A DNA stretch of 64,000 bases from the NCBI GenBank assembly GCA_947460345.1, contig CANHGM010000012.1:1-64000 (forward strand). The letters are read 5' to 3'. Numbering within the stretch: the stretch's first letter is position 1; every line of letters starts with the position of its first letter. The stretch comes from Bacteroidota bacterium. Lineage in GTDB: Bacteria > Bacteroidota > Bacteroidia > UKL13-3. The translations under genes and the position numbers were made by a program. This document shows, in pieces, positions 56,113 to 64,000 of the stretch. The notes beneath the pieces are model-generated. The model was not told the DNA's origin. It did not search any database and worked only from the letters and a program-made list of their open reading frames with translations.

Positions 56113-57591
56113 ATGAAAAAAACTATTTTATCTTCAGTTGCTGGTTTTGCTATTATCTCCTTAGTAGCTTGCGGCGGTGGCAGTGCTGATAAATCACAAT
56201 CTGGTTCTACGGGTTGGAAATACAATAACCGTGATTGGGGTGGATTTGAAGCAGTAAATTACAAAGGTCAACCTACTGGTCCCGGACTAGTCTTTGTTGA
56301 AGGTGGTAGAGTTACTTTAGGTAGCAGTGAATTTGATGCAACCTACGAAAGAAATAACTTTGAAAGAACTGTTACCATTCCTAGTTTTTATATGGATGAA
56401 ACCGAAGTTAGAAACATTGACTATCGTGAATATTTATATTGGCTAAATCGTGTGTTCGGTTCTGATAATCCATTGGTATATCAAAAAAATCTTCCTGATA
56501 CTTTGTGTTGGAGAGATAAATTAGCATATAATGAACCCATGGTGAAATATTACTTCCGTCACCCAGCTTATGACAATTACCCAGTAGTGGGTGTTAATTG
56601 GATTCAAGCAGCTTCTTTCGCTGATTGGAGAGGTGATAGAGTAAACGAAGCAATTATGATTAACCAAGGTTATATCAAAGCCAATCCTAAAAATGAGCAA
56701 TCTTCTGAAAACTTTAATACAGAAGCTTATCTTTCTGGTCAAGTTAATCACTTGAAAAAACAAAGACAAAAACCAGATTTAAGTCCACTTGCAAGTAAAG
56801 GAGGTAAAAGAGATATTAAAATTGAAGACGGTGTATTTTTTCCAGAATATAGATTACCTACTGAAGCTGAATGGGAATATGCAGCTTATGCATACCGCAG
56901 TCAAACATTTAATGAAAACGTAGACAATAAGAAAATCTATCCTTGGCAAGGTTTAACTACTCGTAATACTTATACCGATAGAGATAAAGGTAGATTTATG
57001 GATAACTTTAAACGTGGTAGAGGTGATAATGCTGGTGTGGCTGGAAGACTTAATGATGGTGGATTTATCACTTGTAAAGTAAAACCAGAAACTTCTAAAG
57101 ATAAACAAAGTATTTTCCCTAACGATTTTGGATTATACCACATGGGTGGTAACGTTGCTGAGTGGGTTATGGATGTTTATCGCCCTATGTCTCTAGAAGA
57201 TTTTACTGATTTTAATTCTTTCCGTGGTAATGTTTATAAAACTAAATTGTTAAATTCTGATGGTGAAATTGAAGAAAAAGACAGTTTGGGTAGAATTAGA
57301 TATAGAGACGTAACAGCAGCTGAAAATGTTGACAGAAGAAACTATAAAGTTGCAGATAATATTGGTTTTAAAGACGAATTAAATTACCAAGGTGGTGACC
57401 AAGGTTATGAGTATAGCGTTAACTCTTTAATTAATAATAAAGTTCGTGTTTATAAAGGTGGATCTTGGAACGATAGAGCTTATTGGATGGCTCCAGGTAC
57501 CCGTCGTTGGTTAGACGAAGAGCAATCTCTAGCATGGTTAGGTTTTAGATGTGCCATGATAAGAGTAGGCGATGTTACTTTAGCTAAATAA
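56113..57591 (+). CDS. gldJ: Gliding motility/type IX secretion lipoprotein GldJ
   Basis: 492 residues with a lipoprotein signal (MKKTILSSVAGFAIISLVAC, Cys20) and a formylglycine-generating-enzyme-like fold (SUMF1): TGPGLVFVEGGRVTLG, MDETEVRNIDYREYL, YPVVGVNWIQAASFADWR, LPTEAEWEYAAYAYR, MGGNVAEWVMDVYRP and VYKGGSWNDRAYWM. GldJ and GldK share this fold. The TGWKYNNRDWGGF segment after the signal and the PVVGVNWIQA region favour GldJ, which is required for type IX secretion and gliding in Flavobacterium. The catalytic cysteines of true formylglycine enzymes are not needed in this group. It is cotranscribed with porP and followed by a terminator. Confidence 0.88.
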   Translation: MKKTILSSVAGFAIISLVACGGGSADKSQSGSTGWKYNNRDWGGFEAVNYKGQPTGPGLVFVEGGRVTLGSSEFDATYERNNFERTVTIPSFYMDETEVRNIDYREYLYWLNRVFGSDNPLVYQKNLPDTLCWRDKLAYNEPMVKYYFRHPAYDNYPVVGVNWIQAASFADWRGDRVNEAIMINQGYIKANPKNEQSSENFNTEAYLSGQVNHLKKQRQKPDLSPLASKGGKRDIKIEDGVFFPEYRLPTEAEWEYAAYAYRSQTFNENVDNKKIYPWQGLTTRNTYTDRDKGRFMDNFKRGRGDNAGVAGRLNDGGFITCKVKPETSKDKQSIFPNDFGLYHMGGNVAEWVMDVYRPMSLEDFTDFNSFRGNVYKTKLLNSDGEIEEKDSLGRIRYRDVTAAENVDRRNYKVADNIGFKDELNYQGGDQGYEYSVNSLINNKVRVYKGGSWNDRAYWMAPGTRRWLDEEQSLAWLGFRCAMIRVGDVTLAK

Positions 57592-57608
57592 ACCAAAAAA
57601 AAATATTT

Positions 57609-57644
57609 AAATCCCTTTGTATACATGCAAAGGGATTTTTTTTT
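57609..57644 (+). terminator. Terminator after gldJ
   Basis: AAATCCCTTTG (57609-57619) and CAAAGGGATTT (57628-57638) form an 11-pair stem with an eight-base loop, followed by a run of T. It starts 18 bases beyond the gldJ stop codon. Confidence 0.95.
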
Positions 57645-57710
57645 ATTTAGATTAAACTTTTTAAAACAAACGCTATCTTAAAACAAACAAACAAATATTT
57701 GATATACATC

Positions 57711-58547
57711 ATGAAAAAGAATTTATTTAGCTGCCTAATGATAACTGTGCTTATCAGCAGCCTTAGCCTTCAATCATGCAGAAAAGACAGATGGAGTGAA
57801 GATGACTCTCAAATAGCTTCTGACAATTCTTTAGCTGATGCAACTGCAGATGATATTTTTAAACAAGTTGATGAAGCTTCAACTGATGGCACATCTAGTT
57901 TAAAAGCAGATGATAACCAATCTTTAAATGGCCCTTGTGCTTTAATCACTCACGACTCTTCAGTAACTCCACGTAAAGTAACCATAGATTTTGGTACTTC
58001 AAATTGTACTGGTAACGACGGTAAAGCAAGAAGAGGTAAAATAATAGTTACCTATACTGGAAGATATAGAGATGCAGGTACTGTTATCAATGTGAATACT
58101 GACAACTATTTTGTAAACGATAATAAAATTGAACTTTCTAAAACCATAACTAATAAAGGCAGAATCTCTGGTAACCTTACTTGGGAAGTTATTGTGAATT
58201 CAGCAAAGATTACTTTAGCTAATAACGGAGGAACTATTTCTTGGTCTTCTACCAAAACTAGAACTTGGATTTCTGGGGAAAATTCTAAAATGTTAAGAGA
58301 TAATAAATATCAAATATCTGGAAACGGCAGTGGCGTTAATAAGAATGGAACTGCTTATACTGTTAACATAACTACTCCTATTATAGTAGATTTTAGTTGT
58401 GCAGCTTCTAAACTAGTTAAAGGTGTAATTGAAGTTGTTCCGAGTGGTAAAACTGCAAGAGTTGTTGATTTTGGGAATGGCACTTGTGATGATGATGCAA
58501 CCATAACCGTAGGTAAATCTACTAAGAATTTTAAACTAAAAAAATAA
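57711..58547 (+). CDS. Secreted lipoprotein of unknown function
   Basis: 278 residues from the ATG at 57711. A lipoprotein signal (LISSLSLQSC) is followed by an acidic, low-complexity stretch (SEDDSQIASDNSLADATADD). A beta-rich domain then contains VTIDFGTSNCTGNDGKARRGKIIVTYTG and a second, related unit near the end (VVDFGNGTCDDDATITV). The repeated DFGxxxCxxxD pattern suggests two structurally similar halves with a cysteine each. I recognise similar lipoproteins in Bacteroidota but know no function. It is preceded by the gldJ terminator and followed by a bidirectional one. Confidence 0.75.
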   Translation: MKKNLFSCLMITVLISSLSLQSCRKDRWSEDDSQIASDNSLADATADDIFKQVDEASTDGTSSLKADDNQSLNGPCALITHDSSVTPRKVTIDFGTSNCTGNDGKARRGKIIVTYTGRYRDAGTVINVNTDNYFVNDNKIELSKTITNKGRISGNLTWEVIVNSAKITLANNGGTISWSSTKTRTWISGENSKMLRDNKYQISGNGSGVNKNGTAYTVNITTPIIVDFSCAASKLVKGVIEVVPSGKTARVVDFGNGTCDDDATITVGKSTKNFKLKK

Positions 58548-58562
58548 GAATCATTTATAAAG

Positions 58563-58595
58563 AACATCCCTGCTATGATTTATAGCAGGGATGTT
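58563..58595. terminator. Bidirectional hairpin between convergent genes
   Basis: AACATCCCTGCTAT (58563-58576) and ATAGCAGGGATGTT (58582-58595) form a perfect 14-pair stem with a five-base loop. The T tracts are short on both sides. It sits between the stop codons of the convergent genes at 58547 and 58600. Confidence 0.8.
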
Positions 58596-58599
58596 TTGA

Positions 58600-59106
58600 T
58601 TATGGTTGAATAAGTAATTCAATTAAGAATTTTCCTTTTTCTTTATAAAACAGAATTTCAACAGAAATTCCCGAAATCATATCCTCTTTTTCATGTGCTT
58701 TAAACCTATATAATTGTTCTTCTTCTTCTGGTTCTGTTTCTATAATCCAGCCTTCTAAGCAGTTTTCTACTACAGATACAATTTTTCTATATTCTTCTGC
58801 AGCTATACCTCTGTTAGGAGTATTAGCTAAAAAAGCTTGGTAATGAATTGATTTTCCAACTACTGTAATTTGTCCAGATTTTACATATTTAGGGTTTACT
58901 TTAGAAATATATGCTTCTGTATATTTACTAGTCTTGCGTTGGCCTTTTATTGTTTTAAACTTATCTCTAGATGAATCAATAATTTTATAGAGTTTAGGAC
59001 AATCAAATTTGGCTAAAATACTATCAGGTATATCACTTTGTTTGGTTTGAGCAAATATATTCTGAGAAAAAATAATAATTGAAAACACAAGCAATAGCTT
59101 TTTCAT
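58600..59106 (-). CDS. Secreted protein of unknown function
   Basis: 168 residues with a signal peptide (MKKLLLVFSIIIFSQNIFAQ). The mature part is alpha/beta with a CPKLYKIIDSS start, an acidic segment (ETEPEEEEQLYRF) and a C-terminal ISVEILFYKEKGKFLIELLIQP. Two cysteines (CPK and ENCLEGW) could form a disulfide. No family recognised. Confidence 0.65.
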   Translation of the reverse strand: MKKLLLVFSIIIFSQNIFAQTKQSDIPDSILAKFDCPKLYKIIDSSRDKFKTIKGQRKTSKYTEAYISKVNPKYVKSGQITVVGKSIHYQAFLANTPNRGIAAEEYRKIVSVVENCLEGWIIETEPEEEEQLYRFKAHEKEDMISGISVEILFYKEKGKFLIELLIQP

Positions 59107-59197
59107 CTGTATATTTTTGATTTTTGACTAATGATGCAAATATATATGAAAATAATATCGAAGTACAATGTATAATAATAAAAGTTATATTTGCAGG

Positions 59198-59578
59198 GTG
59201 AAACGATTCGCTATTTTATTGTTTTTAATCACATTCGTATTTTCTAATACCGAGTTTCATGAGTTGTTTAAACTTCCAACATTAATCAGTCATTATTTAG
59301 AACATAAAAGCATAGACAATAAAGTTTCTTTTATTGATTTTATTGAATTACATTATAGCCATTCAGCAAAGCATCATGCTTCAGAACATGGCCATGAAAG
59401 GCTTCCATTTAAAACTGACACTTCGTCTTCGATTACTTTATCTGAAATGAAATTTGAAACAGAGTTTTTAGAAAAAAACTTAAATCAAACTGAAACAGAA
59501 TATCTTTCAATATATAAAAACGTTATTTATCAATTAAATACTCTTTCAGGTATTTGGCAACCGCCGCGTTTAGTATAG
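59198..59578 (+). CDS. Small His-rich exported protein preceding the metal efflux genes
   Basis: 126 residues from a GTG at 59198. The N-terminal hydrophobic segment (FAILLFLITFVF) acts as a signal or anchor. The rest has FHELFKLPTLISHYLEHKS and a histidine cluster, HYSHSAKHHASEHGHERLPFKT, a plausible metal-binding stretch. Proteins with the HEL-x-K-x-P-x-L-x-x-H-Y-x-EH and LPFK motifs commonly precede CzcA-type pumps in Bacteroidota. The GTG is preferred because a TATATTTG box (59186-59193) ends four bases before it, whereas an ATG at 59168 lies upstream of that box. Confidence 0.7.
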   Translation: MKRFAILLFLITFVFSNTEFHELFKLPTLISHYLEHKSIDNKVSFIDFIELHYSHSAKHHASEHGHERLPFKTDTSSSITLSEMKFETEFLEKNLNQTETEYLSIYKNVIYQLNTLSGIWQPPRLV

Positions 59579-59666
59579 GTTATACTTTTTAAAATCCTTT
59601 TTGGATTTAATTTTCCTATTCCATTTATTCAAACTAAAGGTAAATCCTTTAAAATAATATATATAT

Positions 59667-62600
59667 ATGTTAAATAACATTATATCTTTTTCAGTTAAAA
59701 ACAAACTCATCATTGGGCTTTTTGTGGTAGGTTTGATTATTTATGGAAGTTTTGAATTAACCAAGCTTCCTATTGATGCTGTTCCTGATATTACAAATAA
59801 CCAGGTGCAAGTTATAACTGTTGCTCCCTCTTACGGTGCAACTGATATTGAAAGGTTAGTTACTTTTCCTATAGAACAAGTAAATAATAACATTTCAGGA
59901 TTAAAAGAAATCCGAAGTTTTTCGAGGTTTGGTCTTTCAGTAGTTACCATTGTTTTTGATGACAATACTGATGTTTATTGGGCTAGGCAACAGGTGTCCG
60001 AAAGATTACAACAAGTTAGAGCTCAAATACCCACTGATATATCAAATGTAGGAATTGGACCACTTACTACAGGTTTGGGTGAAATTTATCAATATGTAGT
60101 AAGACCCAAAGCTGGTTATGAAAATAAATTCACTACAACCGAACTCAGAACTATTCAAGATTGGATTGTTCGTCGCCAATTATTAGGTGTAAAAGGAGTT
60201 GCTGATGTGAGTAGTTTTGGAGGCAAACTCAAACAATATGAAATTTCAATAAACCCCGAGCAACTAAAAGCTTATGGAGTAACTGTGGAAGATATATTTT
60301 CTTCATTATCTAAGAACAATCAAAATACAGGCGGTGCATATATAGAAAAAGGACCAACAGTTTTATATATAAGAAGCGAAGGACTTATAGTTAATATAGA
60401 GGACATTAATAATATTTTTATCAAAAATTCAGACAATGGAACTCCTGTTTTTATTAGAAATGTTGCAAATGTAAATATAGGGTTTGCAACCAGATATGGC
60501 GCCATGTGTTTTAATGACAAAGGAGAAGTAGCCGGTGCTGTTGTGATGATGCTTAAAGGTGCCAATAGCAATGAAGTAATTGTAAATGTTAAAGAGAGAA
60601 TTGCCAAAATTCAAAAAACTTTACCAGAGGGTATTATCGTTGAACCATTTTTGGATAGAACTAAAATGGTAAACAATGCTATTGGTACTGTAGAAAAAAA
60701 CTTGATGGAAGGTGCCTTGATAGTGCTTTTTGTTTTAATTCTATTTTTAGGAAACATAAGGGCAGGTTTGATAGTAGCTTCTGTAATTCCATTGGCCATG
60801 TTGTTTGCCATTGTGATGATGAATACCTTTGGTGTTAGCGGCAATTTGATGAGTTTGGGTGCTTTAGATTTTGGGTTGATAGTTGACGGTGCAGTTATAA
60901 TTGTTGAAGCTGTATTACATAAATTATCAAAAAGTAAATCATTATATAATGTTTCAAATAAGAATTTAAATATAGACGATGAAGTTAAGTCTTCATCTGG
61001 TAAAATGATGAATAGTGCTGTGTTTGGACAGATAATTATTTTAATTGTATACTTACCTATATTAAGTTTACAAGGTATAGAAGGTAAAATGTTTAAACCT
61101 ATGGCTCAAACAGTGGCTTTTGCTCTGATCGGGGCATTTATTTTCTCATTAACCTATATACCTATGATGAGTTCAATTTTCTTGAAGAAAGCAGTTCATG
61201 CTAAAGAAAATTTTTCTGATAGATTTATGCATTTTATAGAAAAAAAATATATAAATAGCCTCAAAAAAATATTGTTAAAACAAAAAATGGTAGTCATCTC
61301 TACATTTGGTTTATTTGTAATTGCCTTGATTGTTTTATTAAGAATGGGAGGAGAATTTATACCAACATTAGAAGAAGGAGATTTTGCGGTTGAAACGCGA
61401 TTGCTTACCGGGAGTAATTTAAATACATCAATTGAAGCTACTCAAAAAGCAGCTCATATATTAAAAACAAGATTTAGTGAAGTAGAGAAAATAGTAACAA
61501 AAATTGGAAGTGGTGAAATACCAACTGATCCTATGCCAATAGAAGCTGCTGATATGATGATTGTACTTAAAAACAAAGAAGAGTGGGAAAATGCAAAAAC
61601 ATTTAATGAACTTGCTGATAAAATGCAAAAAGCTCTTGAGGAAGTTCCAGGTATAACTGTTGGATTTCAATACCCTGTTCAAATGCGGTTTAATGAATTG
61701 ATGACTGGTGCTAGACAAGATGTAGTTTGTAAGATATATGGTGAGAATTTAGATTCACTAGCGTTGTATTCTGAAAAATTAGGTAATATTATAAGTAAAG
61801 TAGAAGGGGCCAAAGATGTATATATAGAGAAAGTGACTGGCCTTCCTCAAATTACAATTGTATACAATAGACAAGCCATAGCACAATATCAATTAAATAT
61901 TGAAGATATCAATAGAATGATCAATATTGCTTTTGCAGGTCAAAGTACAGGTTTGGTATTTGAAGATGAAAAGAGATTTGATTTAGTTGTAAGAATGCAG
62001 CATGACAAAAGACAAAGTTTAAGTGATGTACAAAATCTATTGATCCCATTACCTTCAGGATTACAAATTCCTTTGAGCCAACTTGCAACTGTTTCTATAA
62101 AAGATGGCCCTAATCAAATACAAAGAGAGGATGCCAAAAGAAGAATAGTTGTTGGTTTTAATGTAAGGGGAAGGGATGTGCAAAGTATTGTTAAAGAAGT
62201 AGAATCTAAGGTAGAAAAACATATCACTTTTTCGAGTGGTTACTATATAACGTATGGTGGTGCTTTCGAAAATTTAGAAGCAGCCAAGAAACGTTTGTCT
62301 GTAGCAGTTCCTATATCGTTGTTATTAATATTTCTGTTATTGTTTTTTGCATTTAACTCAGTAAAGCAAGGTTTGATTATATATTCAGCCATCCCTTTGT
62401 CTGCTATTGGTGGTATATATTTCTTAGCGTTAAGAGGTATGCCTTTTAGTATAAGTGCAGGTATAGGTTTTATTGCATTATTTGGTGTGGCCGTATTAAA
62501 TGGTATAGTTCTGATAACTGAATTTAATAGATTGAAAGAATCTGGCATTGAAGACATGAACGAGATTTTGCTAAGTGGAACTCGATCTAGACTCAGACCT

Positions 62601-62792
62601 GTGCTTATGACCGCATTAGTTGCTTCGCTTGGTTTTTTGCCAATGGCTTTAAGCAATGGTGCTGGTGCTGAAGTTCAAAGACCATTAGCTACCGTGGTAA
62701 TAGGAGGGTTAATATCAGCCACTTTTTTAACACTTTTTGTTCTTCCTGTTTTGTATAAATTTTTTAATAAAGAATCAAATGTTCAAAAATAA
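59667..62792 (+). CDS. czcA: CzcA-type heavy-metal RND efflux pump
   Basis: 1041 residues with the RND plan: twelve helices, two large periplasmic loops (about 40-330 and 560-865). Proton-relay residues in helix 4 are Asp401, Asp407 and Glu414 (DFGLIVDGAVIIVEA), matching Asp402/408/415-type positions of CzcA. This pattern is that of Zn/Co/Cd/Ni exporters, not of the CusA (Cu/Ag) group. It exports divalent cations from periplasm or cytoplasm through an outer-membrane channel. The TolC-like gene overlaps its end by 14 bases; the adaptor gene is presumably just beyond the window. An (AT)6 tract abuts the start codon. Confidence 0.93.
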   Translation: MLNNIISFSVKNKLIIGLFVVGLIIYGSFELTKLPIDAVPDITNNQVQVITVAPSYGATDIERLVTFPIEQVNNNISGLKEIRSFSRFGLSVVTIVFDDNTDVYWARQQVSERLQQVRAQIPTDISNVGIGPLTTGLGEIYQYVVRPKAGYENKFTTTELRTIQDWIVRRQLLGVKGVADVSSFGGKLKQYEISINPEQLKAYGVTVEDIFSSLSKNNQNTGGAYIEKGPTVLYIRSEGLIVNIEDINNIFIKNSDNGTPVFIRNVANVNIGFATRYGAMCFNDKGEVAGAVVMMLKGANSNEVIVNVKERIAKIQKTLPEGIIVEPFLDRTKMVNNAIGTVEKNLMEGALIVLFVLILFLGNIRAGLIVASVIPLAMLFAIVMMNTFGVSGNLMSLGALDFGLIVDGAVIIVEAVLHKLSKSKSLYNVSNKNLNIDDEVKSSSGKMMNSAVFGQIIILIVYLPILSLQGIEGKMFKPMAQTVAFALIGAFIFSLTYIPMMSSIFLKKAVHAKENFSDRFMHFIEKKYINSLKKILLKQKMVVISTFGLFVIALIVLLRMGGEFIPTLEEGDFAVETRLLTGSNLNTSIEATQKAAHILKTRFSEVEKIVTKIGSGEIPTDPMPIEAADMMIVLKNKEEWENAKTFNELADKMQKALEEVPGITVGFQYPVQMRFNELMTGARQDVVCKIYGENLDSLALYSEKLGNIISKVEGAKDVYIEKVTGLPQITIVYNRQAIAQYQLNIEDINRMINIAFAGQSTGLVFEDEKRFDLVVRMQHDKRQSLSDVQNLLIPLPSGLQIPLSQLATVSIKDGPNQIQREDAKRRIVVGFNVRGRDVQSIVKEVESKVEKHITFSSGYYITYGGAFENLEAAKKRLSVAVPISLLLIFLLLFFAFNSVKQGLIIYSAIPLSAIGGIYFLALRGMPFSISAGIGFIALFGVAVLNGIVLITEFNRLKESGIEDMNEILLSGTRSRLRPVLMTALVASLGFLPMALSNGAGAEVQRPLATVVIGGLISATFLTLFVLPVLYKFFNKESNVQK

Positions 62793-63999
62793 AATATTAT
62801 GCATATATATGTTTCTGTTTTATAATATATATGCTCAAAAACCTATAAGTATTGATTCAGCTTGGAGTTTTGCTCAGCTTCATAATGATAAATTAAGAAG
62901 TTCTCAACTATATGCCAGTTACTTAAGAAAAAATTCTCAAGCGGCATATCAACTTCCCAATACCATCATAAATACCCAATATGGTCAAATAAATAGTTTC
63001 TATTACGACAATCAATTTTCTATTCAACAAAATTTGAGTTTCCCATTGGTGTATAAAACGCAAAAGAATTTTTTGTCAGTATTGAGTAAAATGGGGGTTT
63101 TGCAAACTCAAATTGACCTTGTCGAACTCAAAAAGATGGTTTATAGAAAGTATTATGAAATGGTATATATGCAAGATAAATTAAATTTATTGCTGAGACT
63201 TGATAGTACATATCTGTCTTTTATTGAAAAGTCAAACGCTAGATATATAAGCGGCGAGACTGATATACTTGAAAAAGTAATAGCCGAAACCCAAAGGGGA
63301 CAGTTAAACAGTCAAGTATTACAAGCCAATGAAGATTTTAAAGCATTACAAGAAGAGTTTAAATGGTTATTAAATGCAGATATATATTATGTGCCAGAAC
63401 TTAATACCACTAAATTATTGTCTAAAGAAAACTCTGAATTGACAAAAATAAATAACCATCCAAGTTTGTTAATTTTAGCCAATGAAAAGAATGCTTCAGC
63501 CATTCAAACTAAAATTGAAAAAAATAAATTGATTCCTGATTTCAGTTTAGCTTTTATTACTATGAGTATGAAAGGGGTAGGGGCAGACAATGTTTTTTAT
63601 AATTATAATACCCGTTTTAATTCTTTTCAATTAGGATTATTAGTACCTGTTTTTAATCATGCTCAGAAAAATAAAATTGCAGCTAGTAAAATATATGAAC
63701 AGTATAGCCTTCAAAATTTCGAGACCAAGAGAAAGCAATTTGTGACTGAATATACCGTAGCTCAAATTAAATATAACAAATCATTACAAACCTATAATTA
63801 TTATAATAATGAAGCATTAAAAAGTGCTAAACAAATTTTAGTGACAGCCAATAACCAGTTTGCCAAAGGTGAAATTGATTATATGCAATGGGTGTTTTTA
63901 TTCAACCAATATATAACAATCCATAGCCAATATATAGATACTATCCTTTCATTAAATAATGCCATTATAGATTTAAATTTCTTTAATCCTAAACAATAA
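62779..63999 (+). CDS. czcC: TolC-family outer-membrane channel protein of the metal efflux system
   Basis: 406 residues from the ATG at 62779, with a signal peptide (ICIYMFLFYNIYAQ end). Long helical segments rich in Gln, Asn and Lys (about 30-200 and 240-405) and paired beta segments (NTIINTQYGQIN, FNSFQLGLLVPVFNHAQKN) match the duplicated TolC fold. It supplies the outer-membrane exit for the CzcA pump encoded just upstream. The stop codon is at the window's end, so the gene is complete; a CzcB adaptor is expected next. Confidence 0.9.
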   Translation: MFKNKILCIYMFLFYNIYAQKPISIDSAWSFAQLHNDKLRSSQLYASYLRKNSQAAYQLPNTIINTQYGQINSFYYDNQFSIQQNLSFPLVYKTQKNFLSVLSKMGVLQTQIDLVELKKMVYRKYYEMVYMQDKLNLLLRLDSTYLSFIEKSNARYISGETDILEKVIAETQRGQLNSQVLQANEDFKALQEEFKWLLNADIYYVPELNTTKLLSKENSELTKINNHPSLLILANEKNASAIQTKIEKNKLIPDFSLAFITMSMKGVGADNVFYNYNTRFNSFQLGLLVPVFNHAQKNKIAASKIYEQYSLQNFETKRKQFVTEYTVAQIKYNKSLQTYNYYNNEALKSAKQILVTANNQFAKGEIDYMQWVFLFNQYITIHSQYIDTILSLNNAIIDLNFFNPKQ

Positions 64000-64000
64000 T

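Overview
The window is AT-rich chromosomal DNA from a member of the phylum Bacteroidota. The evidence is the type IX secretion system (PorV, PorU, PorP/SprF, GldJ and a PorE-like lipoprotein), proteins ending in type IX sorting domains, promoters of the TTTG-N19-TAnnTTTG type, the near absence of Shine-Dalgarno sequences, and Bacteroidota-type FtsZ, FtsQ and CcmC/CcmE. I cannot place it below phylum from sequence alone. Nothing suggests a prophage, plasmid or CRISPR locus. The only mobile DNA seen is the 3' end of an insertion sequence at the left edge, which cuts into a monooxygenase gene, and a short palindrome near 22.17 kb built from the same terminal sequence.

Layout. 0.4-5.6 kb: translation/transcription operon in the ancient order tRNA-Thr, Tyr, Gly, Thr, tuf, tRNA-Trp, secE, nusG, rplKAJL, closed by a strong terminator after rplL, so rpoBC is not attached. 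5.6-16.9 kb: a membrane-anchored protein of a recognisable but uncharacterised family, a DUF6728-type miniprotein, a 1228-residue histidine kinase, uvrB (TTG start), a CorA-type transporter, an ECF sigma factor with a membrane-anchored barrel partner, tatA, a small unknown, a Crp/Fnr regulator and an unlisted 46-residue basic protein. 17-22.4 kb: secreted proteins, a thiolase and an MFS transporter, then about 590 bases without a gene. 22.4-27.9 kb: lipoprotein, murC, ftsQ, ftsA, ftsZ (cell-division cluster). 28-38.9 kb: a frameshifted type IX cargo gene, a cyanophycinase, an 1822-residue type IX adhesin, a second ECF sigma/anchored-barrel pair directly upstream of it, and ccmC-ccmD-ccmE. 39-47.4 kb: hydrolase, PorE-like protein, a DUF1573/vWA protein, rdgB, a repeat-rich spacer, a coiled-coil membrane protein and polyphosphate kinase. 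47.5-57.6 kb: a type IX metalloprotease, ispF, porV, porU, and divergently porP-gldJ. 57.7-64 kb: a lipoprotein, a secreted unknown, and a His-rich protein/CzcA/TolC metal-efflux operon whose adaptor gene is presumably just outside.

The genes fit together around envelope biogenesis and surface display: Sec/Tat export, a type IX translocon with its sortase, several of its cargo proteins, and two envelope-linked sigma-factor modules. The most promising undescribed system is the pair of ECF sigma/hybrid-regulator modules (13.4-15.3 kb and 35.6-37.6 kb). Each sigma gene overlaps a gene for a protein of about 450 residues with a short cytoplasmic N-terminus carrying a PSxxxWxxI motif, one inner-membrane helix, a linker of roughly 140-150 residues and a C-terminal outer-membrane-barrel-like domain. 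It looks like an anti-sigma factor physically tied to the outer membrane. The second copy sits directly upstream of the giant adhesin gene.
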